Below the pieces are notes generated by a model, which was not told the origin of the DNA, did not search any database, and worked only from the letters and a program-made list of their open reading frames with translations. Below, piece by piece: positions 10,226 to 18,611 of a DNA stretch of 64,000 nucleotides. How positions within the stretch are numbered: position 1 is the first letter of the stretch; every line of letters starts with the position of its first letter. Origin of the DNA: Agriterribacter humi (GTDB taxonomy: Bacteria > Bacteroidota > Bacteroidia > Chitinophagales > Chitinophagaceae); contig NZ_VOHQ01000007.1 of the NCBI RefSeq assembly GCF_009192765.1, positions 62,001-126,000 of the forward strand, in the 5' to 3' direction. Made by a program: the position numbers and the translations under genes.

Positions 10226-11782
10226 ATGAAAAAACATATCATATACATCCTTTTAATTTTTACTATTCCGGTGTACTTCATAACGGGATGTAAAAAATCA
10301 GACTTCGATGACAATTATAATAATCCTGAAAAAACCGTGAATTCAAATATTGAGGGTTTGTTTGCAGGAATTTTCGACAATGGCAGAGTAATGCCAAGGT
10401 ACTGGAATCTGTATACTTTTCATATTCCTATGCTTGGGGCGTATTCCCAAACTATTGGATATGGTAATGGATCTAAAATTTATGAACAGGCAATTAACTA
10501 TACAGAGAATCGCTGGACCGACTACTATACAGGTACAATAGCAAGGTACAGGGAATTAGAGAAAAAGTACAGCACTTATGCAGATGGCTCCGTAGAAAAA
10601 ACAGGATACCAGCTTTTCCTGGAAATAGCAAGATTGTTTGTATATGACCAAACTGCACAAATCGTGGATATGTGGGGCGATATTCCCTTTAGTACTGCAG
10701 GCCAGTTGAATGCAACCGGCGGAGATATTATATTGGCGAGCTACGACACGGATAAAGATTTATATAGTTTTATTCAGCAGGATTTAAAGCGGATTGCCGA
10801 TTATCTGGCAACGGCAACCCCGGATCCCTTTTATACGGGGCAGTTGCAAAAAAGCGACTACGTGAACGATGGAAGCATTTTAAAATGGAGAAAGTATTGC
10901 AACTCACTGCGCCTGCGTCTGGCAATGCGTACCTCTTATTCGGACGAATCCGGATCAAAAGCTATTGTTCAGGAAATTCTTGGTAATCCAACTCAGTATC
11001 CTGTAGTTGATAATATTGATGAGACTATACAGATTGTTGCTGAAGGAAGCTTGGTTACAGGGGATATGGAAAGTGGTTTTGGAATTAACAGCCTGGCTCC
11101 GGGATATATGGTAGAGGATTTAATGAATCCTTCACATGATCCGCGACTGCCGGTTATATTCAGTGCTAATAAAAACGGGGAATATCACGGGGTTATTAAT
11201 ACCTGGTCAGCTACCCGTCAAACCGATTCAACTACTGCCGGTTATTATTCAAGATATGATTCGGTTACTTTCATTAAGAATAGAAACTTCCCTGGCATAA
11301 TACTTACAGCTTCTGAAGTAAGTTTTATTAAAGCTGAGGCATACGAAAGATGGGGTGGAGGTGACGCCAAAGCAGCGTATGAGGAAGGTATAAAACAATC
11401 TATTGATTTTTATTATTATCTTAATACCCTGAATGACTCCTGGGGTTCGCACGACACTCCTCCAACTGTGGGTCAGGTAACAACATTCCTTAGTGATCCG
11501 CTGGTGGCTTATGGGGCTGTCGCGGAGGAAAACCTGAAAAAAATTGCTACCCAAAAATGGATTGATTTTGGTATTATGCAGGCTAACCAGGCCTGGGCAG
11601 AATACAAGAGAACAAAATATCCCGAGCTTAATTTCCCTACTGATGCCAGTTCTACTTTATCTCCCAATCCGCCTGTAAGGTTGTTATACCCTTCAACAGA
11701 ACGTATATTGAATGCAGATAACTATGAGGCTGTTGCATCTAAAGACAATGTTACAACCAAAGTATTTTGGGATGTAAAATAG
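10226..11782 (+). CDS. SusD/RagB-like lipoprotein (second pair)
   Basis: This 518-aa lipoprotein has a signal peptide ending in I-T-G-C (lipidated Cys22). The body is helical and SusD-like_2-type, with a KWRKYCNSLRLRLAMRTSY segment at about residues 212-232 typical of the TPR core, and LTASEVSFIKAEAYERWG at about 355-372. The C-terminus carries the SusD hallmark R-L-L-Y-P-S-T-E-R. It should be the substrate-binding lid of the SusC encoded just upstream. The transcript appears to end at the hairpin starting at 11818. Confidence 0.95.
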   Translation: MKKHIIYILLIFTIPVYFITGCKKSDFDDNYNNPEKTVNSNIEGLFAGIFDNGRVMPRYWNLYTFHIPMLGAYSQTIGYGNGSKIYEQAINYTENRWTDYYTGTIARYRELEKKYSTYADGSVEKTGYQLFLEIARLFVYDQTAQIVDMWGDIPFSTAGQLNATGGDIILASYDTDKDLYSFIQQDLKRIADYLATATPDPFYTGQLQKSDYVNDGSILKWRKYCNSLRLRLAMRTSYSDESGSKAIVQEILGNPTQYPVVDNIDETIQIVAEGSLVTGDMESGFGINSLAPGYMVEDLMNPSHDPRLPVIFSANKNGEYHGVINTWSATRQTDSTTAGYYSRYDSVTFIKNRNFPGIILTASEVSFIKAEAYERWGGGDAKAAYEEGIKQSIDFYYYLNTLNDSWGSHDTPPTVGQVTTFLSDPLVAYGAVAEENLKKIATQKWIDFGIMQANQAWAEYKRTKYPELNFPTDASSTLSPNPPVRLLYPSTERILNADNYEAVASKDNVTTKVFWDVK

Positions 11783-11817
11783 CTTGTGGCAAAAACAAAA
11801 TATCGAAATAATATAAG

Positions 11818-11853
11818 TAAAGAGGCAGGTCACGATCTGCCTCTTTACTTTTG
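11818..11853 (+). terminator. Rho-independent terminator after second SusCD pair, merging into a promoter box
   Basis: An 11-bp perfect inverted repeat (TAAAGAGGCAG / CTGCCTCTTTA, 8-base loop) is followed by CTTTTG. It explains why the reading frame upstream of 11879 is not protein: the apparent GTG start at 11786 would translate through the hairpin. Confidence 0.8.
11846..11853 (+). promoter_or_regulatory. Candidate -7 box TACTTTTG for the cytochrome c/FG-GAP gene
   Basis: TACTTTTG is an exact match to the Bacteroidota -7 consensus TAnnTTTG. It lies 25 bases before the ATG at 11879 and overlaps the downstream edge of the terminator stem. No clear -33 TTTG was seen, so it is a candidate only. 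Confidence 0.45.
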
Positions 11854-11878
11854 TATACCTACTAAAAATGTTTGTAGC

Positions 11879-13450
11879 ATGCCTGTTATTAAAGCCGGTT
11901 GGATCATTGCTCTTTTAATATCTCTGTTTGTTGTATATACCGGAATAACAGAAAACATATCCGGGATTATTTCAAAACCCTTAACAGGGGCTGCAAATAC
12001 AGATACTGTATTGCCCGGCAAGCGGTTGGCTTTGCAATACTGCCAGATGTGCCATCTTTTCCCCAATCCATCTTTATTAGACAAAAAAACCTGGGTAGAT
12101 AATGTGCTGCCCAATATGGGGTTGAGGCTCGGCATAAACGAAACAGGCAAAGACCCTTATGCCGATTTGCTTCCGGAGGAGCAACCCATCATGCGCAAAT
12201 TGAATGTATATCCCAGCACACCGTTAATCGCCAAAAAAGACTGGGACGAAATTGTAAAATATTTTGAACAGGAAGCGCCGGAAGCACCATTGCCGCAAAA
12301 GAAGCATGATCCCATCCGGGACACCCTTTCTTTATTTTTAACCCGGCAGATCAGTTTTGACGATAAGCCACTCCCCAAAACAACCATGCTGAAATTTAAT
12401 AGCGCATCGGATGAAATGTATATAGGAGACGGGCAGCATAAATTATATATACTGGATAATCACTTTAACTTTAAATCGGCATGGAATACGGAGAGCGCTC
12501 CCGTTGATATCAGTTTCAGGAAAGGAGCAGCTCCTTTATTGCTTACGATTGGGAGCTTTAGCCCTTCAGATCAGCAGTTGGGACGTCTGTTGTCGTTCGA
12601 TACCAGTTTTACAACAGCATTGCCGGAAATTAACATTGATCATTTACCCCGTCCGGTTCAATTTGCCTCTGCTGATCTGAATATGGATGGAAAAGAAGAT
12701 GCAGTGGTCTGCAATTTTGGAAACAATGCCGGTAAGCTGACCTGGTACGATGATTTCCAGGTGTCAAAAGAAAATATTATAAAAAACCTTCCCGGCGCCA
12801 GGAAGGCAGAGATCAAAGATTTTAATGGAGATGGCAAACCTGATATTATGGTGCTCATGTCGCAGGCATGGGAAGGTATTTCCCTGTTTTATAATTTGGG
12901 AAAGGGTAAATTCAAAGAAAAAAAGCTTCTGCAGTTTTCACCGGTATTCGGCGCAAGCTATTTTGAACTGGCGGATTTTAATAAAGACGGGCACGCCGAT
13001 ATTTTACTTACCAATGGCGATAACTGGGATTATTCGGCTGTAAATAAGAACTATCACGGCCTCCGGATCTATCTGAATGATGGCAAAGATAATTTCAAAG
13101 AAACGTGGTTTTATCCATTGTACGGAACATCAAAAGCCGTAGCGGCAGATTTCGATAACGATGGGGATGTGGATATTGCAGCCATCGCGTTTTATGCCGA
13201 CCTGGAGCATCCTGAAAATGGATTTGTATATTTTTCAAACCAGGGGAATTTAAATTTTAACCCTTCTTCTTCCATAGAAGCGGCTTCGGGAAAGTGGTTA
13301 ACAATGGAAGCGGCAGATTTTGATCATGATGGCGATACGGACATTGTATTAGGCTCTTATTTTCATACCGTGGGGGAGTTAAATAAGCTTATCGGCAAGG
13401 GCGTAACGGTTTTTCCTCAACTTCTCGTTTTAACAAATGAAACCAAATAG
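11879..13450 (+). CDS. Membrane-anchored c-type cytochrome fused to FG-GAP/VCBS repeats
   Basis: I place the start at ATG 11879 rather than at the in-frame GTG 11786, because the stretch between them encodes a terminator and the 523-aa product then begins with a signal-anchor (MPVIKAGWIIALLISLFVVY). A single heme site C55-Q-M-C58-H59 follows, in a domain with the PSCyt-like pattern GKRLALQYCQMCH and a downstream NVLPNMGLRLG. From about residue 230 on, FG-GAP/VCBS blades repeat with Ca-binding patterns such as DFNGDGKPDI, DFNKDGHADI, DFDNDGDVDI and DFDHDGDTDI. The product should face the periplasm or outer surface. Such cytochrome-propeller fusions are known from Bacteroidota and Planctomycetes, but their function is unclear. 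It follows a SusC/SusD pair and is convergent with the GH3 gene. Confidence 0.85.
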   Translation: MPVIKAGWIIALLISLFVVYTGITENISGIISKPLTGAANTDTVLPGKRLALQYCQMCHLFPNPSLLDKKTWVDNVLPNMGLRLGINETGKDPYADLLPEEQPIMRKLNVYPSTPLIAKKDWDEIVKYFEQEAPEAPLPQKKHDPIRDTLSLFLTRQISFDDKPLPKTTMLKFNSASDEMYIGDGQHKLYILDNHFNFKSAWNTESAPVDISFRKGAAPLLLTIGSFSPSDQQLGRLLSFDTSFTTALPEINIDHLPRPVQFASADLNMDGKEDAVVCNFGNNAGKLTWYDDFQVSKENIIKNLPGARKAEIKDFNGDGKPDIMVLMSQAWEGISLFYNLGKGKFKEKKLLQFSPVFGASYFELADFNKDGHADILLTNGDNWDYSAVNKNYHGLRIYLNDGKDNFKETWFYPLYGTSKAVAADFDNDGDVDIAAIAFYADLEHPENGFVYFSNQGNLNFNPSSSIEAASGKWLTMEAADFDHDGDTDIVLGSYFHTVGELNKLIGKGVTVFPQLLVLTNETK

Positions 13451-13482
13451 GATTGTTTATGATAGGGGATATTTTCGATTGC

Positions 13483-16155
13483 TTAGTCCACCACCAACTC
13501 CCCTTTCAGCCGTATGTCTCTGGATGATGCTCCGATCATAATTGTAAATGCTCCGGGTTCAACAATTCTTTTCATTTCTGCGTTGAGCATGCTCAGTAAA
13601 TCGGATGTTATAGTGAACGATACCGTTTTGCTTTCGCCTGGCTGCAGGGTAACACGCTGAAATCCTTTGAGCTCCATTACCGGCCGGGCTACAGATGCCA
13701 GCTTATCGGTAATGTACAACTGCACTACCTCATCGCCTGTAAATTGCCCTGCATTTTTTATGATACACCGCACCAGGGTGGAGTCGCTTGCTGAAATCGT
13801 ATCTTCTTTAAATTGCAGGTCACTGTATTCAAAATGCGTATAGCTTAACCCATACCCGAAAGGAAATAAAGGAAGCCCACTTAAATTATTATAATCGTCT
13901 CCCCGCCCGGTAGGTTTATGATTGTAAACCAATGGCAACTGTGCTTCATGTACCGGGAAAGTAACGGGCAGGCGCCCCGCAGGGTTATAGTCACCAAATA
14001 AAACATCTGCAACGGCATGCCCTCCCTCTTCACCGGGGTACCACACATCCAGCACACCGTTTACTTTATGTAGCCAGTTGCTCATGGTTACAGCGCTGCC
14101 GCCCACTAATATTACCACTACAGGTTTTCCCGTGGCTGCCACCTGTTCAATCAACTCTTCCTGGCGCCCGGGAAGGGATAGCATTGCCCTGTCCTGGAAC
14201 TCACCTTCATGTATACCTGCTACTACTACTGCGATATCCGATTTGCGGACCGCGGCCACGGCTTCCTGTATCTTAACATTCCAGTCCATCTTTGTTTCCG
14301 CGTTCCATACCAATTTTATATGTGCATTTCCCACGGGCTCAAAAAATTCGACCCTGAGTGTATATGCTTTATCTTTTTCAAAAGTAAAATCAGCCAGTAA
14401 AGTGTTATAGCTGCGTTTGGTCCAGTTGTCAATGATCAGCCTGTCGTTGAGGTATAAACGATAGCCGTCATTACCATCCAAACCTATTTTGTATTTACCG
14501 GGTGCGGGTGCTTTTAATATTCCCGTCCATCTAACAGAATAAAACTGTTGGGTAATGGCCGGAGCGGGTGTAAACAATGTCCAGGAAAAATTAAGGGTCG
14601 CATCGGTTCTGGCAATAGCAGGCTCACCGGAAAGATGGATGTTATTGAAATAGCTGGCATGCAACCCTGCAACTGTTTTGCCGTTTTCGGTATGGGCAAG
14701 ATATTTTCCGGGAACCACAGTCCATGCTTTAGTGTTCCTTCCGGGTCCGGGCATATAGGATACCGCAATATTTTTTCCTGCTTTCCGGCGGATACCTTCC
14801 AGTATAGAAACCTTGTCATTTCCAGGTCCGCTGTATCCTCCCAGCCTGGCTTCTGTTGCGTCTTCTCCAATAACAGCGATGGAGCGGAGTTTTTTTGAAA
14901 GGGGCAGGGTCTTTTTATCATTCTTTAATAGCACAACAGATTTTGCAGCGGCTTCCCTGGCAAGCGCTTTGTGTGCAGTTAATGGTTTTGTTACCGCAGC
15001 TTCTGAAACATAGGGTTGTTCAAATAGGCCCAGCTCAAATTTGGCGAGCAATACCCTTGATACAGCATCATCTATTCTTTTCATATCAATGCCCCCATCT
15101 AAAAAATGAGGTATAAAAAGTTTATAATGATCATAAGCCGTTTGGAAAATCACATCAAGTCCCCCGGTAATGGATTGTTTACCGGATTCAGGATAATCTT
15201 TTGCCGTATTGTGCAGTACCACTGTTCCGCCGGTAGCGCCTGCATCGGAAATCACAAAGCCTTTAAAGCCCCATTCGGCTTTTAATTTTTTATTCAACAG
15301 CCAGTCGTTGGCGCTACAGGCAATACCATCCAATGAATTATAGGCGGTCATAACCGACCGGGATCCCCCGCGCCCGATGCATGCTTTAAAGGGAGGAAGA
15401 TAAATTTCTTCCAGTATGCGTTCGTTAAAATGAATAGGATAGCTGTCGCGACCGCCATCACCCACATTGGCTACAAAATGTTTTGGGGTAGTAATGATAT
15501 TCATCTTTTCAAATGCACTTACAAAAGCCACACCCATTTCGCTGCTCAGGAACGGGTCTTCGCCGTAAGTCTCTTCTGTACGACCCCAGCGTACATCACT
15601 TGCAATGTTCACAACAGGGGTAAGTATTTGCCGTATGCCGCGCATTTTCGTTTCCATAGCAATAGCATGGGCAACGCGGCTCATCAGTGCCGTATCGAAC
15701 GTGGCGGCGAGTGCAATGGCTTGCGGAAATGATGTAGCGCCATCCCGCACCAGTCCGTGCAGGGCTTCATCAAATGCAATGATGGGTATGCCCAGTCGTG
15801 TTTTTTCAATAAAATATCTTTGAATGCTGTTTATTTTTTTCGCAAGCGATAATGCATTTTCCGATGCGCTGTAGGTAAGCAATTGCTGGGCGGCATCACC
15901 GTTTTTTGAGCCTGCGCTTACCTGGAAACCAAAAATGCCGTTTTTGTATTGGTCCGGTGAGGCATTATCCAGGTCTCCCGGTATCATAAACAATTGCCAG
16001 AACTTTTCCTCAATGGTCATCCTTTGTAACAAATCCCGGACTCTTTCCTCTGCGGGAAGCTCAGCATTTTTATATGGCAATATGTGCTGTGCAGAGAGCA
16101 GGAGAGGGAAAAATAATAATAGTATAGCCGGAAGAAATATTTTTGCGTTAAGCAT
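13483..16155 (-). CDS. Glycoside hydrolase family 3 beta-glycosidase with PA14 domain
   Basis: This 890-aa secreted enzyme starts at the ATG at 16155, directly before a clean signal peptide (MLNAKIFLPAILLLFFPLLLSAQ). An upstream in-frame ATG at 16209 would add residues encoded by a dispersed repeat and is rejected. The GH3 N-terminal barrel carries the nucleophile motif GFVISDAGA with Asp304. The GH3 C-terminal sandwich (SVVLLKNDKKTLPLSKK onward) is interrupted by a PA14 insert at about residues 475-615 (YRLYLNDRLIIDNW), a feature of one beta-glucosidase/xylosidase subgroup. A fibronectin-III-like domain ends the protein. It removes terminal beta-linked sugars in the periplasm; the exact sugar is not readable. 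It is transcribed towards the cytochrome/FG-GAP gene. Confidence 0.93.
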   Translation of the reverse strand: MLNAKIFLPAILLLFFPLLLSAQHILPYKNAELPAEERVRDLLQRMTIEEKFWQLFMIPGDLDNASPDQYKNGIFGFQVSAGSKNGDAAQQLLTYSASENALSLAKKINSIQRYFIEKTRLGIPIIAFDEALHGLVRDGATSFPQAIALAATFDTALMSRVAHAIAMETKMRGIRQILTPVVNIASDVRWGRTEETYGEDPFLSSEMGVAFVSAFEKMNIITTPKHFVANVGDGGRDSYPIHFNERILEEIYLPPFKACIGRGGSRSVMTAYNSLDGIACSANDWLLNKKLKAEWGFKGFVISDAGATGGTVVLHNTAKDYPESGKQSITGGLDVIFQTAYDHYKLFIPHFLDGGIDMKRIDDAVSRVLLAKFELGLFEQPYVSEAAVTKPLTAHKALAREAAAKSVVLLKNDKKTLPLSKKLRSIAVIGEDATEARLGGYSGPGNDKVSILEGIRRKAGKNIAVSYMPGPGRNTKAWTVVPGKYLAHTENGKTVAGLHASYFNNIHLSGEPAIARTDATLNFSWTLFTPAPAITQQFYSVRWTGILKAPAPGKYKIGLDGNDGYRLYLNDRLIIDNWTKRSYNTLLADFTFEKDKAYTLRVEFFEPVGNAHIKLVWNAETKMDWNVKIQEAVAAVRKSDIAVVVAGIHEGEFQDRAMLSLPGRQEELIEQVAATGKPVVVILVGGSAVTMSNWLHKVNGVLDVWYPGEEGGHAVADVLFGDYNPAGRLPVTFPVHEAQLPLVYNHKPTGRGDDYNNLSGLPLFPFGYGLSYTHFEYSDLQFKEDTISASDSTLVRCIIKNAGQFTGDEVVQLYITDKLASVARPVMELKGFQRVTLQPGESKTVSFTITSDLLSMLNAEMKRIVEPGAFTIMIGASSRDIRLKGELVVD

Positions 16156-16180
16156 GTTGTGGATTTTTGAGATTGATCCG

Positions 16181-16210
16181 GGTTGCAAGTTACAGGTTGC
16201 AGGTTTCAAG
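16181..16210. repeat. Dispersed repeat, 'AGGTTTCAGGTTCCAGG' family (copy 2)
   Basis: GGTTGCAAGTTACAGGTTGC followed by AGGTTTCAAG is a degenerate tandem of the same unit as at 5699-5726. The reverse complement resembles 53313-53346. It lies directly upstream of the GH3 start. Confidence 0.5.
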
Positions 16211-16283
16211 GAGAAATCCGTTTCACTATTGAGTTTATCGTTTATTATTTGTGGTTTATTGTTGCATTTGTCTCCGGATTTCG

Positions 16284-16360
16284 TCCCGCCCGCGGCGGGA
16301 TAAATCTTTGGATTTGTAGTTTATCCGCCACGGCGGACAGGCTTGCCTGCCGCAGGCAGG
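16284..16360. repeat. Cluster of three GC-rich hairpins
   Basis: Three perfect 6-bp or longer palindromes follow each other: TCCCGCC-CGC-GGCGGGA (16284-16300), TCCGCC-AC-GGCGGA (16324-16337) and CCTGCC-GCA-GGCAGG (16346-16360). They stand out in AT-rich surroundings. A related CCTGCC/GGCAGG hairpin recurs at 33264-33279. No T-run follows, so these are not ordinary terminators. Confidence 0.65.
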
Positions 16361-16411
16361 TTTGGTTCTTGTCATTTGTTTTTTGATGCTTTGCATCTCC
16401 TTCGGATTTCG
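16361..16411 (+). repeat. Dispersed repeat, 'TTTGGTTCTTGTCATTTG' family (copy 1)
   Basis: This 51-base copy reads TTTGGTTCTTGTCATTTG and ends in CCTTCGGATTTCG. Close copies occur at 16656-16705 and 35902-35952 in the same orientation, all in spacers. Confidence 0.65.
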
Positions 16412-16630
16412 GGTTTGGCTTCGGATTTAATTTATCCGTCATTGGCAAGATCTATGCTTTGCGGGACGGAGTCCCGGAAGAACATACTGCATACAAAGTC
16501 AAAGACTTTGTATAGCGAAGGCGGTCAGCCTTCAGATCAGGTGAATAACTACCAACGACAGTCTGAATTACTCTTTTCTGCTCATACCTCATATCTAATT
16601 GCTGATGGCCTTTGGATTTTGGATTTTTCC

Positions 16631-16705
16631 TTTCGAATTTGATATTTGAATTCTATTTGGTTTTTGTCATTTGTTTCTTGGTACTTTGTATTCCCCCGAC
16701 TTCGG
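16631..16705 (+). repeat. Dispersed repeat, 'TTTGGTTCTTGTCATTTG' family (copy 2)
   Basis: The core at 16656-16705 matches copies 1 and 3. The 25 bases before it (TTCGAATTTGATATTTGAA) also match the sequence preceding copy 3, so the repeat unit extends to at least about 75 bases. Confidence 0.65.
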
Positions 16706-16756
16706 CTAAACATACTATAGCCTGCTGTCAAGACCCATTGCTACAAAACAAAAAAT

Positions 16757-16793
16757 GCCGCAGATGCGCAGATTAAATCTGCGTATCTGCGGC
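16757..16793 (-). terminator. Long palindromic terminator downstream of the GreA-like gene
   Basis: A 17-bp stem with one G-T pair and a 3-base loop (GCCGCAGATgCGCAGAT and its complement) is flanked by A-runs on the top strand. Read on the minus strand it is followed by TTTTTTGTTTTG, giving a classic terminator about 50 bases after the stop of the GreA-like gene. The stem itself contains the repeated unit CGCAGAT. Confidence 0.75.
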
Positions 16794-16843
16794 TAAAAAA
16801 TCAAACGCAATGCCTGCATTGATTTCAGAGAGAATCAAAAGGT

Positions 16844-17251
16844 TTAAGCCTCCTGTTCTGCCTTAACAGGGTTGGTTACTTCCAGCACTTTATATTTCTT
16901 CAATCCGGAAGGCATTTTCCATTCAATCTCATCACCCTTTCTGAAGCCGATCAGCGCGGCAGCCATAGGAGTAAGAATAGAAATTTTCTTTTGCTTAATA
17001 TCGGCATAGGGAGGCATTACGATTGTAAGATCGGTATTTTTTTTACTTGCCATATCCTGAACTCTTACTTTGGAGTTGAGCCGCACCGTATGCGGGGGCA
17101 AAGCGTTATCTTTTACTATAATTGCCCTGCTCAGTTCATAAGCCAGGGTCATTTCCTCTTCCATGTCATTCACAATGGATATTCCTACAAGTTGTTTTAG
17201 CAGGCGAAAATCTTCTTCGCACAGCAATACAGGTTTTTTTTCAGCATTCAT
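16844..17251 (-). CDS. GreA/GreB-family (Rnk-like) transcription factor C-terminal-domain protein
   Basis: This 135-aa protein has the FKBP-like GreA/GreB C-terminal fold in its second half (residues about 50-130). Visible features are VRLNSKVRVQDMASKK, the TIVMPPYADIKQKKISILTPMAAALIG block and a final GDEIEWKMPSG-like strand. The short helical N-terminus is like that of Rnk rather than the long coiled coil of GreA, so it probably binds RNA polymerase without the full transcript-cleavage activity. It is a single gene downstream of the nos operon on the same strand, separated from it by a likely terminator, and ends at the palindromic terminator near 16757. Confidence 0.8.
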   Translation of the reverse strand: MNAEKKPVLLCEEDFRLLKQLVGISIVNDMEEEMTLAYELSRAIIVKDNALPPHTVRLNSKVRVQDMASKKNTDLTIVMPPYADIKQKKISILTPMAAALIGFRKGDEIEWKMPSGLKKYKVLEVTNPVKAEQEA

Positions 17252-17319
17252 AACATCGCTTTTTAAAGTATTAAAAAAGTATTAAAAGAGTGTTCCGTAT
17301 TTGAAATATAAATTAGGGT

Positions 17320-17562
17320 TTACTGGTCTGATTTTTCACGCTTTCTTTCTTTACTTATTTTTTTCCTGTGAAAATAGTCAGATAAGACCTTTTTTTGCCG
17401 GGTTCTGAAATAGATGATCGGTCCCGAAAAAATTAAAAATGCAATCAGCCATAACCACAACTTCTCCGTAATTACGCCGGTAATAAGAATAGCGATATGT
17501 AAAGCATAAATGCAACAAAGGCAAATAACCCTTACCGGGAAGGTTATCGTATTTCGTTCCAT
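17320..17562 (-). CDS. Small two-helix membrane protein, unknown function
   Basis: This 80-aa ORF encodes two hydrophobic segments (about residues 8-28 and 33-52) followed by a strongly basic tail rich in Lys and Arg (RKKISKERKREKSDQ). The basic tail suggests it faces the cytoplasm. I do not recognise a family. It lies between the nos operon and the GreA-like gene on the same strand. The topology and the clean ATG favour a real gene. Confidence 0.5.
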   Translation of the reverse strand: MERNTITFPVRVICLCCIYALHIAILITGVITEKLWLWLIAFLIFSGPIIYFRTRQKKVLSDYFHRKKISKERKREKSDQ

Positions 17563-17599
17563 AAAAATTATTTGATTGAGATGATAAAAAAGAAAATAA

Positions 17600-17642
17600 A
17601 AATATACCCCCGAACTACAGCATGTTAAATAAAGTCCGGGGT
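17600..17642 (-). terminator. Probable terminator at the end of the nos operon
   Basis: On the minus strand CCCCGGACT and AGTTCGGGG can pair over nine positions with one mismatch around a 16-base loop, followed by GTATATTTTTATTTTC. This fits an imperfect rho-independent terminator after nosY and the small downstream ORF. Confidence 0.45.
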
Positions 17643-17819
17643 AAGCTTGTGGAAATCCTTAAAATTTGAAATGTAATATTGCTTTTTGCAAAAGCTGAGA
17701 AATGGAGGCATAACATGGGTATACACGGCATCAGGCACAGGAAAGTGCTTATCCCGTATCATTACAAAAGAATGATATGTTGTATACGCTGTCATATAAA
17801 TGAGCTGCAAATATACCAA
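17625..17819 (-). CDS. Hypothetical 64-aa protein, possible gene remnant
   Basis: An ORF starts 19 bases after the nosY stop on the same strand. Its codon use resembles neighbouring genes and it contains an uncommon but protein-like stretch IRDKHFPVPDAVYTH. No family is recognised and no signal peptide or membrane segment is visible. It could be the tail of a degraded gene, a genuine small nos-linked protein, or a chance ORF. Confidence 0.3.
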   Translation of the reverse strand: MVYLQLIYMTAYTTYHSFVMIRDKHFPVPDAVYTHVMPPFLSFCKKQYYISNFKDFHKLTPDFI

Positions 17820-17838
17820 TAAAATCCTTAAACTTAAG

Positions 17839-18606
17839 TTATAAGTCTTTTGTCGTAAATCTACGCAGCGATAGCCAAAGAGGTGCTATCATCCATAATA
17901 GCAATACACAAATGGCAAGTATAACACCTGCCTGGGTACCAAAAAAATTCCTGAAGATGGCGCCTGTATAACCCATTAGCGCCGATACGTCCATTTGCAG
18001 CAGGATCAATATTCTGCTGAGATCAATGGGGTTGAATGCACTTACCGCTACCATTGCTTTTTCCAATGGATAATCTGCAAACTGGAATAAAAGAAACAAC
18101 ACCAATCCATCAAACAATATGGAAAAATACAGCCACAGTAAAATCACCTTTCCAATACCCTTTGCCTTATCTCTTGTGGTAACAGAGGCGAGTATGGCAA
18201 TAGAAACGAAGATAACAGAAAGAAAAAGCCCGGTGATCAGCATCATTATTCCCGTTGGGGAAGCCTGGTATAGGAGAATAGGAATGCCTGCACCGATAAA
18301 AAAAGACAGGGAAAGGGAGGCTGCAAGCCCGGAAAATAAGCTAAGCCAGATCGTTTTTCTTTTCAGCGGCTGGCTTACTAATAATTCAATAAATTCTGAA
18401 CTGTTGTAAATGTATATAGTAGAAAAAACAATGCTTACTAACGGAACAATCAGCAAAATAATATTCAGCAAACTCAGCAAACCTTTGGAACTATTATCTT
18501 CCAGATTGAATACGCTTAACGACATCAGCAGCAAAAAAGCGGTGTAGGCGATCACTATTTTATTGCGCAGTATGTCTGCTATTACATATTTAATAATCTT
18601 TATCAT
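17839..18606 (-). CDS. nosY: NosY-type ABC transporter permease
   Basis: This 255-aa polytopic protein has six predicted membrane segments and no soluble domain, as expected for NosY and other ABC-2 permeases. It starts five bases after the stop of nosF and follows nosD and nosF, the conserved nosDFY order. NosDFY is required for maturation of the Cu-S centre (CuZ) of nitrous oxide reductase, with NosF and NosY forming the membrane transporter and NosD the periplasmic partner. It is the last clear gene of the operon. Confidence 0.9.
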   Translation of the reverse strand: MIKIIKYVIADILRNKIVIAYTAFLLLMSLSVFNLEDNSSKGLLSLLNIILLIVPLVSIVFSTIYIYNSSEFIELLVSQPLKRKTIWLSLFSGLAASLSLSFFIGAGIPILLYQASPTGIMMLITGLFLSVIFVSIAILASVTTRDKAKGIGKVILLWLYFSILFDGLVLFLLFQFADYPLEKAMVAVSAFNPIDLSRILILLQMDVSALMGYTGAIFRNFFGTQAGVILAICVLLLWMIAPLWLSLRRFTTKDL

Positions 18607-18611
18607 AAAAA

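Larger units (their letters stand above)
16156..16843. other. Non-coding, repeat- and hairpin-rich spacer between GH3 and GreA-like genes
   Basis: This stretch of almost 690 bases has no credible gene: the small ORFs in it are low-complexity and run through repeats. It contains the GGTTGCAAGTTACAGG-type repeat, a cluster of short GC-rich hairpins at 16284-16360, two copies of a dispersed TTTGGTTCTTGTCATTTG-type repeat, and a long near-perfect palindrome at 16757-16793. These pieces are listed separately. Confidence 0.7.

Noticed and set aside
11786-11878. N-terminal extension of the cytochrome/FG-GAP protein from GTG 11786
   Set aside because: The extension would be translated across a terminator hairpin and lacks a signal; ATG 11879 gives a proper membrane anchor.
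14514-14921. 135-aa open frame in another minus-strand frame of the GH3 gene
   Set aside because: It lies wholly within the GH3 coding region (PA14 part), where the main frame is clearly protein.
16156-16209. Longer N-terminus of the GH3 enzyme from ATG 16209
   Set aside because: The extra residues are encoded by a dispersed repeat, and a clean signal peptide starts at 16155.
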